This document shows, piece by piece, positions 1 to 5,595 of a DNA stretch of 24,111 nucleotides. Each line of letters begins with the position of its first letter. The stretch's first letter is position 1. The DNA comes from CAJOLV01 sp045631885 (GTDB lineage Bacteria; Bacillota_I; Bacilli_A; RFN20; CAG-826): contig JAZQVN010000037.1 in the NCBI GenBank assembly GCA_045631885.1, positions 1 through 24,111 on the forward strand. The letters are read 5' to 3'. Under the pieces are notes generated by a model. It searched no databases and was not told the origin of the DNA. It saw only the letters and a list, made by a program, of their open reading frames with translations. Position numbers and translations under genes: made by a program.

Positions 1-123
1 AGAAAGAGAGGAAAAACGGCCTAGATTCTCATATTTTGTTTTCAAAAAACCTTTGAAAAATGTCTCTATTAACTAGTTAATAAAATATTGCTGAAAAAAA
101 TAAAAAATTTTTATCGATTTTTC

Positions 124-151
124 TTGACAATATAAAAAAATGGTACATAAT
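124..151 (+). promoter_or_regulatory. Sigma-A-type promoter of the first small gene
   Basis: A perfect -35 TTGACA (124-129) is followed after 16 nt by CATAAT (146-151). Transcription would start near 158, giving a 5' UTR of about 68 nt before the ATG at 226. It is the only good promoter match ahead of this gene. Confidence 0.75.
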
Positions 152-157
152 ATAGTC

Positions 158-225
158 GCTTGAGTGAAGAAGTACCTCACGTCCCAAGCAAGACGTTAAA
201 CTGCGAGAAAGATGAGGTACACAAA
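158..225 (+). promoter_or_regulatory. 5' leader with hairpin that masks the ribosome binding site
   Basis: GTACCTCA (172-179) is an exact reverse complement of TGAGGTAC (213-220). The second arm contains the GAGG Shine-Dalgarno sequence (214-217) of the ATG at 226, so pairing would hide it. Inside the loop a second hairpin is possible, CGTC (180-183) with GACG (192-195). A TTG at 160 is in frame with the gene, but a start there would lie inside the leader and has no SD, so I treat this stretch as untranslated. The regulatory function is inferred from pairing only. Confidence 0.6.
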
Positions 226-453
226 ATGAAATTCTACACTCTACAGGCAATTATTAACGGAGAAAGAAAAGTCTTCTCTAACAAGTTTGAGAGCCGTCAA
301 CAAGCTATCGACTTCATGTTTGATTACCTTGACCGTGCTTACATCTTCAATAAACACATCGATGAAGAGTATGCTGTCGGGGACAACAAACACAATGTCG
401 AATATGTGTGTGATTATTACACCAGATTCACCGTTTGTCGTGAAGGAAAATAA
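226..453 (+). CDS. Small protein of unknown function, 75 aa
   Basis: I do not recognise this protein. The ATG at 226 has GAGG 8 nt upstream and is preferred over an in-frame TTG at 160 that lies in the structured leader. The product is 75 residues, rich in aromatic and charged residues, with two cysteines near the C-terminus (about residues 60 and 71) and no signal peptide or membrane segment, so it is probably cytosolic. It has its own promoter and ends in a strong terminator, so it is a single-gene unit facing away from the ribosomal protein operon. Its dedicated, apparently RNA-controlled expression suggests a conditional role. It is clearly expressed-looking, but its function is open. Confidence 0.75.
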   Translation: MKFYTLQAIINGERKVFSNKFESRQQAIDFMFDYLDRAYIFNKHIDEEYAVGDNKHNVEYVCDYYTRFTVCREGK

Positions 454-525
454 TTATTAGTTGGTGTTCACTATTTATGAGAACTTATAGGGATATATCC
501 CGTTAGATATTGCAAATTACAATTT

Positions 526-553
526 GGAGACCTGCGGGTCTCCTTTCTTTTTG
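526..553 (+). terminator. Rho-independent terminator of the small gene
   Basis: GGAGACC (526-532) pairs with GGTCTCC (537-543) around a 4-nt loop and is followed by a T-rich run (TTTCTTTTT). Just upstream are a 12-bp palindrome GGGATATATCCC (490-501) and a short hairpin CAAAT/ATTTG (513-526). Confidence 0.85.
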
Positions 554-574
554 CTATTTATATATAAAAAGGAT

Positions 575-603
575 ATAAAAAAGAGAACCTTTGCAGATTC
601 TCT
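575..603 (-). terminator. Rho-independent terminator of infC-rpmI-rplT
   Basis: On the minus strand AGAGAA (603-598) pairs with TTCTCT (587-582) and is followed by a T run, directly after the rplT stop. The stem is only 6 bp with a 10-nt loop, so it is moderate in strength. Confidence 0.6.
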
Positions 604-619
604 AATTTATCATGATTAA

Positions 620-976
620 TTATTTAACGTTTTTCTTAGCTAATTTCACTAAATCAGCGAAAGCTTTTGGATCGTTAATTGCTAATTCTGAGAGCATTTT
701 ACGATTGATGTTGACGTTAGCGGCTTTTAAACCGAACATGAATTTGCTATAGGAAATGTCATTTAAGCGGCATGCAGCGTTAATACGTCTGATCCATAAT
801 TTTCTATAGTCTCTTTTAAGTTTACGACGATCGATATACGCGTAGCGTAAACTGTGCATAACTTGCTCTTTCGCTGTTTTGAAGAGTAAGTGTTTGCTTC
901 CGAAGTAACCGGAGGCTCTTTTTAATACTTTCTTGCGACGTGCGTGTGTGACTGTGCCACCTTTAACTCTTGCCAT
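620..976 (-). CDS. rplT: 50S ribosomal protein L20
   Basis: This 118-residue basic protein has the typical L20 start (MARVKGG, then the arginine/lysine-rich AR-RKK-VLK region) and the normal family length. L20 binds 23S rRNA early in 50S assembly, and in Bacillota it is also the known repressor of its own operon through the infC leader. A good SD (GGAGG on the minus strand just above the ATG) precedes it. It is the last gene of infC-rpmI-rplT, with 14 nt separating it from rpmI. The matching leader at 1775-1893 is present, so L20 autoregulation is expected here. Identification is secure. Confidence 0.98.
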   Translation of the reverse strand: MARVKGGTVTHARRKKVLKRASGYFGSKHLLFKTAKEQVMHSLRYAYIDRRKLKRDYRKLWIRRINAACRLNDISYSKFMFGLKAANVNINRKMLSELAINDPKAFADLVKLAKKNVK

Positions 977-990
977 TATCGATTACCTCC

Positions 991-1185
991 TTACTTAACG
1001 ATGAGGAACTTAATTCTCTTGTAGTCGGACTTATGGACGAGTCCAGCTTTCATTAAGTGTCTCTTTTGTTTTGTTGTTTTGTGTGGGGCTAAATGTGAAC
1101 GATAAGCATGACCACGGACAACTTTACCGGTGCCAGTTACCTTAATACGCTTCATTAAAGCGCGTTTGCTTTTCATTTTTGGCAT
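991..1185 (-). CDS. rpmI: 50S ribosomal protein L35
   Basis: This 64-residue, very basic protein starts MPKMKSKRA and carries the K-RF/RIKVTGTGKV-type core and an H-K--K-KR-L stretch, all typical of L35, at the normal family length. It is a structural protein of the 50S subunit. A strong GGAGG SD lies just ahead of the ATG. It sits between infC (17 nt upstream) and rplT (14 nt downstream) in the standard Bacillota order, so it is co-transcribed and shares the L20-responsive leader. Identification is secure. Confidence 0.97.
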   Translation of the reverse strand: MPKMKSKRALMKRIKVTGTGKVVRGHAYRSHLAPHKTTKQKRHLMKAGLVHKSDYKRIKFLIVK

Positions 1186-1202
1186 AACTTTTTCCTCCTA
1201 CT

Positions 1203-1763
1203 TTATTTCTTCTTTGGTGCGAGGATGGCGTACATCCACTTTCCTTCCATCGCACTTGGTTTTTCGACTACTGCGTAGTCACTTAATAAAGCGATAAACT
1301 TATCCATGACTTCTTGGCCAACCTCTAAGTGGGTCATTTGACGGCCTCTGAAGCGAACTCCAACTTTGACTTTATTGCCTTCGCTTAAGAATTTCATCGC
1401 TGCACGCGCTTTTGTCTCCAAATCGTGCGCGCCAATTTGAGGAGTTAATTGAATTTCTTTAACTTCGATGATGCGTTGATTTTTCTTTGCTTCTTTTGCT
1501 TTCTTTTGTTGCTCGAAACGGTATTTACCATAATTGAGTAATTTACAGACTGGTGGTTCTGCATTTGGAGAGACACAAACTAAATCTAATTCATATTCAT
1601 TAGCTTTTAATTGAGCTTCTCTAGAAGACATGACACCGAGTTGTTCTCCATTAGGACCGATGAGACGGACGCTTGGAAAGCGAACAAATTCGTTAATCAA
1701 TTCTTTGTTGTCTTTTTTGTTCTTTTTTGCAAAGTTGTTGTTGTTCGGTACGATAATTATCAC
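1203..1763 (-). CDS. infC: Translation initiation factor IF-3
   Basis: IF-3 binds the 30S subunit, blocks premature 50S joining and checks start-codon choice. The N-terminal domain carries the family pattern NEFVRFPSVRLIGPNGEQLG; a lysine-rich linker (YRFEQQKKAKEAKKNQ) leads to the C-terminal domain ending in ILAPKKK. The coordinates run to the furthest start, a GTG at 1763-1761, but this GTG overlaps the SD AGGAG (1767-1763), which makes it a poor start. The next codons are ATA, ATT (1757-1755) and ATC (1754-1752), 5 and 8 nt from the SD. Known infC genes use rare codons such as AUU for IF-3 self-control, so real initiation is probably at ATT or ATC. The asparagine-rich N-terminus (PNNNNF) is an unusual extension. 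Confidence 0.95.
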   Translation of the reverse strand: MIIIVPNNNNFAKKNKKDNKELINEFVRFPSVRLIGPNGEQLGVMSSREAQLKANEYELDLVCVSPNAEPPVCKLLNYGKYRFEQQKKAKEAKKNQRIIEVKEIQLTPQIGAHDLETKARAAMKFLSEGNKVKVGVRFRGRQMTHLEVGQEVMDKFIALLSDYAVVEKPSAMEGKWMYAILAPKKK

Positions 1764-1774
1764 TCCTTTTCGCT

Positions 1775-1801
1775 AAAAAACGGATGCATAGTGCACCCGT
1801 T
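1775..1801 (-). terminator. Attenuator terminator in the infC leader
   Basis: On the minus strand AACGGGTGCA (1801-1792) pairs with TGCATCCGTT (1788-1779) over 10 bp including one G-U, with a 3-nt loop, and runs into six T's (1780-1775). It lies upstream of the infC SD, so read-through is needed to express the operon. Its 5' arm can instead pair with GCACCCG further up the leader. Confidence 0.85.
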
Positions 1802-1893
1802 AACAAATCTAGCCCTAGAGATGTAGTGTTAAGCCAACTGACTTTTGTCGGTCTGGCGAGAAGCGGGTGCCTCTGCTTTCTACTGTTTTTGCG
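1775..1893 (-). ncRNA. L20-type leader of the infC operon
   Basis: The roughly 120-nt leader contains a terminator and a competing pairing. On the minus strand GCACCCG (1870-1864) is fully complementary to CGGGTGC (1799-1793), which is part of the terminator's 5' arm. A further imperfect hairpin lies at 1834-1856. This mutually exclusive arrangement matches the known L20 leader of Bacillota, where excess L20 favours termination before infC. Assignment rests on position and pairing; I did not match it to a covariance model. Confidence 0.8.
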
Positions 1894-1919
1894 GTTAGTA
1901 TCTTATCATTTAATATAAT
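1889..1919 (+). promoter_or_regulatory. Promoter of the MazG-like gene, overlapping the infC promoter
   Basis: A perfect -10 TATAAT (1914-1919) lies inside the spacer of the infC promoter. The best -35 is TTGCGG (1889-1894), 19 nt away and weak. Transcription would start near 1926. Confidence 0.45.
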
Positions 1920-1929
1920 TAATAGTCAA
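1900..1929 (-). promoter_or_regulatory. Promoter of infC-rpmI-rplT
   Basis: On the minus strand -35 TTGACT (1929-1924) and a weak -10 TAAGAT (1905-1900) are 18 nt apart, giving a start near 1893. The promoter overlaps the divergent promoter of the MazG-like gene. Confidence 0.6.
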
Positions 1930-1943
1930 CAACATTTTTTCAA

Positions 1944-1959
1944 GTTATCATAAGATAAC
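1944..1959. repeat. Inverted repeat GTTATC-ATAA-GATAAC ahead of the MazG-like gene
   Basis: This perfect 6+6-bp inverted repeat with a 4-nt centre lies just before the SD AGGAG of the gene at 1975 and just outside the infC -35. It could be an RNA hairpin in the 5' UTR or an operator shared by both promoters; the sequence does not decide. Confidence 0.55.
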
Positions 1960-1974
1960 AATAGGAGTAAGCAT

Positions 1975-2301
1975 ATGACAGGTAATGAATATCAAAAATT
2001 AGCGATGGCGACTTTAAATAAAGATATCCCTCAAAAGGATCTATTATTGAATGCTTCAATGGGGTTATGCGGGGAATCTGGAGAAGTCGTTGACCTACTT
2101 AAGAAGCATATTTTCCAAGGACATCCTTTGGATGAAAATAAAGTGATTGATGAATTAGGAGATATCGCTTGGTATCTCGCTGAGGCGGCGACCGCGTTAA
2201 ATATTGATCTAGAAGACATCTTAAAACACAATGTTGAGAAACTAAAAAAGAGATATCCAGAAGGCTTTGAAAGCGACAAATCAATTCATCGAAAAGACTA
2301 G
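1975..2301 (+). CDS. MazG-like nucleotide pyrophosphohydrolase
   Basis: This 108-residue protein fits the all-alpha MazG NTP-pyrophosphohydrolase fold: a GESGEVVDLLKK helix gives the E-x2-E pair and DELGDIAWYL gives the E-x2-D pair, which bind Mg2+ in this family. Such enzymes cut (d)NTPs to (d)NMP and pyrophosphate, often to clean up non-canonical nucleotides or modulate nucleotide pools. The size is that of single-domain MazG-like proteins, not of the two-domain MazG, so I give no symbol. The ATG at 1975 has AGGAG at a good distance. It is a one-gene unit closed by a terminator. The exact substrate cannot be read from the sequence. Confidence 0.88.
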   Translation: MTGNEYQKLAMATLNKDIPQKDLLLNASMGLCGESGEVVDLLKKHIFQGHPLDENKVIDELGDIAWYLAEAATALNIDLEDILKHNVEKLKKRYPEGFESDKSIHRKD

Positions 2302-2317
2302 TTATTTATAATAGAAA

Positions 2318-2350
2318 AATGCCGAGAAAAACTAATTCGGTATTTTTTTA
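2318..2350 (+). terminator. Rho-independent terminator of the MazG-like gene
   Basis: AATGCCGA (2318-2325) pairs with TTCGGTATT (from 2336), including one G-U, and is followed by a run of seven T's. Confidence 0.8.
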
Positions 2351-2371
2351 TGAAAAATGCGTAATTAAAAA

Positions 2372-2400
2372 TTGAAATATAAAACTCAATCATATATGAT
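2372..2400 (+). promoter_or_regulatory. Promoter of the Fic / EF-G-like operon
   Basis: -35 TTGAAA (2372-2377), 17-nt spacer and -10 TATGAT (2395-2400) form a near-consensus sigma-A promoter. The SD GAGGG (2412-2416) and ATG (2426) follow closely, so the 5' UTR is about 18 nt. Confidence 0.75.
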
Positions 2401-2425
2401 TAAAATGTTGTGAGGGTATATCAAC

Positions 2426-3463
2426 ATGAAAATGTTTGACCTTAAAGGAACTGTTTTAGCTTTAACCACTCCAAATATTGTTTCTTTACTTAATTCAATA
2501 GAATTATACCGTGGGAAAACCATGGTGGTTTCTAATTTGAAAAAGTTAGATTCATTAAAGAAAATTGCCCGTAAGTCAGCCGCGGTAGCCTCTAACTATT
2601 TGGGTAATGTTTTCTTATCCGAAGGTGAAGAAAAAGATTTATTTGAAAAAGGTAGACCCGCAGAATCATTCAATCAACATATCGTTAAAGGATATTGTGA
2701 AGCCCTCGATTTAATTGATAAAGTTTATAAATTCCAACCATTTGATCGCTCATTTATTTCCACTTTACATTTTTATATGTATCGTGGTTATAATCCAGAG
2801 ATCGGTGGTAACTATAAAGATACGCAAAATTACATCCAAGAAATGATGCCTGATGGCAGTTATAGAACCATCTTTGTTCCCGCCGCTCCAGAAGAAGTTG
2901 TTCCATTACTTGATAACTTAATTTATCAATTCAATGTACTCGCGACTGATGAAGAAGTGAACAAATTAGTGCTCATCTCTGCATTTATGCTCGATTTTAT
3001 GTGCATACACCCATATAATCATGGTAATGGGCGTTTATCGAGGCTTATCCTTAATTTCTTAACTAAGAAATATGGATATACTATTGATGATTATTACTCA
3101 ATCTCGTATATTATTAAGCAGAGAATAGGTGAATATATCGATGCTTTTGAGGCCAGCGCGACAGGCTGGGAAGAAAACACAAACGATTACACAACATATG
3201 TTTCCTTTGTGTTAAGAAGTGTCCTTGAAGGTTATCGAAAACTCGATTACATCATCGAAGTTAATAATATGGATGGCACTGCTGAAGAGAAGACTTTTAA
3301 AGTCATTAACGACAGCGCTACGCCTATTACAAAGCAAGTGGTGCAAAACGTTCTTTATGCCGCATCACCTGCGACAATTGAAAAGTCTCTCGCATCTTTA
3401 CAAAAAGCGGGTAAAATTCAATTGATTACCAAAGGTCGTTATTCAAAATATTTTAGAATGTAA
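2426..3463 (+). CDS. Fic-fold protein with altered active-site motif
   Basis: The 345-residue protein has the Fic layout: an N-terminal helical part, a core with RTIFVPAAPEE (about 147-157), the signature HPYNHGNGRLSR at 195-206, and a winged-helix-like C-terminus. Active Fic enzymes transfer AMP or a related group to a target protein; the motif is HxFx(D/E)GNGRxxR, with the acid binding Mg2+. Here His195, Asn201, Arg203 and Arg206 are present, but position 199 is His, not Asp/Glu. At the expected inhibitory helix, (S/T)xxxE(G/N), I see SNYLGN (56-61) without the glutamate. It may be inactive, use other chemistry, or act as a DNA-binding regulator. The ATG has GAGGG 9 nt upstream. Only 16 nt separate it from the EF-G-like gene, so the two are probably one operon. 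Confidence 0.9.
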   Translation: MKMFDLKGTVLALTTPNIVSLLNSIELYRGKTMVVSNLKKLDSLKKIARKSAAVASNYLGNVFLSEGEEKDLFEKGRPAESFNQHIVKGYCEALDLIDKVYKFQPFDRSFISTLHFYMYRGYNPEIGGNYKDTQNYIQEMMPDGSYRTIFVPAAPEEVVPLLDNLIYQFNVLATDEEVNKLVLISAFMLDFMCIHPYNHGNGRLSRLILNFLTKKYGYTIDDYYSISYIIKQRIGEYIDAFEASATGWEENTNDYTTYVSFVLRSVLEGYRKLDYIIEVNNMDGTAEEKTFKVINDSATPITKQVVQNVLYAASPATIEKSLASLQKAGKIQLITKGRYSKYFRM

Positions 3464-3479
3464 GGAGAAGATTTAAATT

Positions 3480-5543
3480 ATGGCGAAAGTATTTGAAGCA
3501 AAAAACATTCGTAACGTCGTTGTATTAGGCCACCAAAGTAGTGGTAAAACAACTCTTGGCGAAGGATTAGCCTTTGTGAGCGGATTAATTTCTGCAAAAG
3601 GCGAAGTCGAAAAGAAAAACACGATCAGTGACTACACAGCTGAAGAACAAAGAAGAGGTTCTTCCACTCAAGTAGCCCTCATCCCACTCACTTATGGTGA
3701 ACACAAAATCAATTTATTAGACGTTCCAGGTAACGATGACTTCATCGGTGAAGTTATTGGTGTTACTAAAGCTGTCAAAGGCGGCGTCTTATTAGTCGAT
3801 GCACAAGTCGGCGTTCAAGTTGGTACAGTTAAACACTGGAATCAATTAAGAAAAAAGAATATCCCAGGCATTATCTTTGTTAACAAAATGGACAAAGAAA
3901 ACGTCAACTTTGATGAATTACTCAAAGAATTAAAAGAAAAATTAGGAAAAGAAGTCATCCCATTCTCCTATCCATTAGGACATGATGCTGGCTTTAACGG
4001 ATTTGCAAACACAGTCACATTAAAAGCTTATAAATTTAATGGTAAAGACCGTTCAGAATGCGAAATCCCAGCTGACATCAAAGGTAATGTTGATGAATTA
4101 CATAACGCAGTTTTAGAAGCGGTTGCTTCTACAGATGATGCATTATTAGATAAATTCTTCCTCGGTGAAGAGTTCACAGACGAAGAAATCCGTGACGCCT
4201 TAAGAAAAGGCGTTATGGCTGGCGAATTAGTTCCAGTCTTAGTCGGTTCTGCGACAAAGAATATTGGTTTAAAAACCTTATTAGATATGTTTGTCGATTA
4301 CTTACCATCACCAGCGGATCTCAAACCATTAGAAGCCACTGATGATAATGGTAAAGAAGTCGTTAGACAAACTAATGATAGCGAACCATTCTCCGCTTAT
4401 GTCTTTAAGACAGTTGTCGACCCATATTCAGGCGTTATTAACTTAATTAAAGTTAATTCCGGTGTCTTACATAGTGGTGACGATGTCTATGTCGGTAACG
4501 GTACACAAAGAGTTTCTATGTTATATGCGATGACAGGTAAGAAACTTGATACTATTACAGAAGTTCACGCAGGCGATATCGCTGCGATTACCCGTTTAGA
4601 TGGTGTTTGCACAGGTATGACATTATCTTCTCCAAAAGCCATTTGTGTCTATAAACCAGCTCACTATCCAACCGCAGTTATCTTCAAAGCGATTGAAATC
4701 AAGAACAAAAATGATGAATCCAAGATGGGCCCAGCTCTTCAAAAGATGCAATTAGAAGATCCATGCGTGGAAGTCAAACGTAATAACGAAACAAAACAAT
4801 TATTATTAGGTGGTGTTTCTAACTCCCATATCGACTATGTCTTAGGTAAATTAAAAGATATCTACAAAGTAGATGTTAACACCTCCCCAATGAAAATCGT
4901 CTATCGTGAATCCATAAAGAAATCCGCGGAAGGTGATGGCCGTTATGTCAAACAATCCGGTGGTAGTGGTTTCTATGGTGTCGTTAAGATGAGATTTGAA
5001 CCAACCCGTGGTGGTGAAAGCGAATTCGCCGAAGAAGTCTTCGGTGGTGCCGTTCCAAAGAACTACTTCCCAGCTGTTGAAAAAGGTTTCTTCGAAGCCC
5101 TCAATAGTGGTCTACTCGCTGGCTTCCCAGTTATCGGAGTTAAAGGTGTCTTAGTCGATGGTAAATATCACCCAGTCGACAGTAACGAACAAGCCTTCAA
5201 GATGGCCGGTATCTTAGCCTTCAAAGATGCGTATTTGAAATGTAGCCCAATCATTCTCGAACCAATTATGAGAATTCACGTTGTCGCTCCAAGTCAATAT
5301 ACCGGTGATATGATGTCTGACTTAAATACCAGACGTGCTCGTATCCAAAATATGGAAGAACACGATGGTAACCAAGATATCGAAGCCTTAGTTCCAGAAG
5401 CTGAAATTATCGACTACGCAACTCAATTAAAATCCATCACTCAAGCTTCCGGCTACTTCACTCGTGAATTTGAAGCTTACGAAGAAGTTCCAGAATACTT
5501 GAAAGATAAAGTTATCAAAGATAACAAAGTCGAAAATAACTAA
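3480..5543 (+). CDS. EF-G-like translation factor GTPase (EF-G paralogue)
   Basis: The 687-residue protein has the full EF-G domain plan. GTP-binding motifs are P-loop GHQSSGKTT (17-25), switch I RRGSS (58-62), DVPGN (81-85) and NKMD (135-138), with GSATKN as G5. The first motifs differ from canonical EF-G (GHIDAGKTT, DTPGH): the catalytic His is Asn85. This matches the EF-G-like FusA2/EF-G-II group of Bacillota, which has SDY-PEE and non-His switch II forms, so this is probably not the housekeeping fusA of the str operon. The role of such paralogues is poorly defined; ribosome rescue, recycling or stress translation are options. An AGGAGAAG SD precedes the ATG at 3480. Codon use is strongly biased (TTA, CCA, GGT), suggesting high expression. 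Confidence 0.9.
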   Translation: MAKVFEAKNIRNVVVLGHQSSGKTTLGEGLAFVSGLISAKGEVEKKNTISDYTAEEQRRGSSTQVALIPLTYGEHKINLLDVPGNDDFIGEVIGVTKAVKGGVLLVDAQVGVQVGTVKHWNQLRKKNIPGIIFVNKMDKENVNFDELLKELKEKLGKEVIPFSYPLGHDAGFNGFANTVTLKAYKFNGKDRSECEIPADIKGNVDELHNAVLEAVASTDDALLDKFFLGEEFTDEEIRDALRKGVMAGELVPVLVGSATKNIGLKTLLDMFVDYLPSPADLKPLEATDDNGKEVVRQTNDSEPFSAYVFKTVVDPYSGVINLIKVNSGVLHSGDDVYVGNGTQRVSMLYAMTGKKLDTITEVHAGDIAAITRLDGVCTGMTLSSPKAICVYKPAHYPTAVIFKAIEIKNKNDESKMGPALQKMQLEDPCVEVKRNNETKQLLLGGVSNSHIDYVLGKLKDIYKVDVNTSPMKIVYRESIKKSAEGDGRYVKQSGGSGFYGVVKMRFEPTRGGESEFAEEVFGGAVPKNYFPAVEKGFFEALNSGLLAGFPVIGVKGVLVDGKYHPVDSNEQAFKMAGILAFKDAYLKCSPIILEPIMRIHVVAPSQYTGDMMSDLNTRRARIQNMEEHDGNQDIEALVPEAEIIDYATQLKSITQASGYFTREFEAYEEVPEYLKDKVIKDNKVENN

Positions 5544-5560
5544 TTCAAAGCAAACTAAAA

Positions 5561-5587
5561 CAGTGGTCAACATGGCCACTGTTTTTT
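5561..5587 (+). terminator. Terminator between convergent genes
   Basis: CAGTGGTC (5561-5568) pairs with GGCCACTG (5574-5581) with one G-U and a 5-nt loop, followed by TTTTTT. Four A's on the left (5557-5560) give a short T run on the other strand too, so it may serve both the EF-G-like gene and the lipoprotein gene on the minus strand. Confidence 0.85.
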
Positions 5588-5595
5588 GTTGCTAG

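Noticed and set aside
160..225. TTG start for the first gene
   Set aside because: No SD precedes it, it begins at about the predicted transcription start, and it would run through the structured leader; the ATG at 226 has a proper SD.
1611..1826. Plus-strand reading frame of 71 codons
   Set aside because: It overlaps the start of infC and its leader on the other strand, has no SD, and its codon use is unlike that of real genes here.
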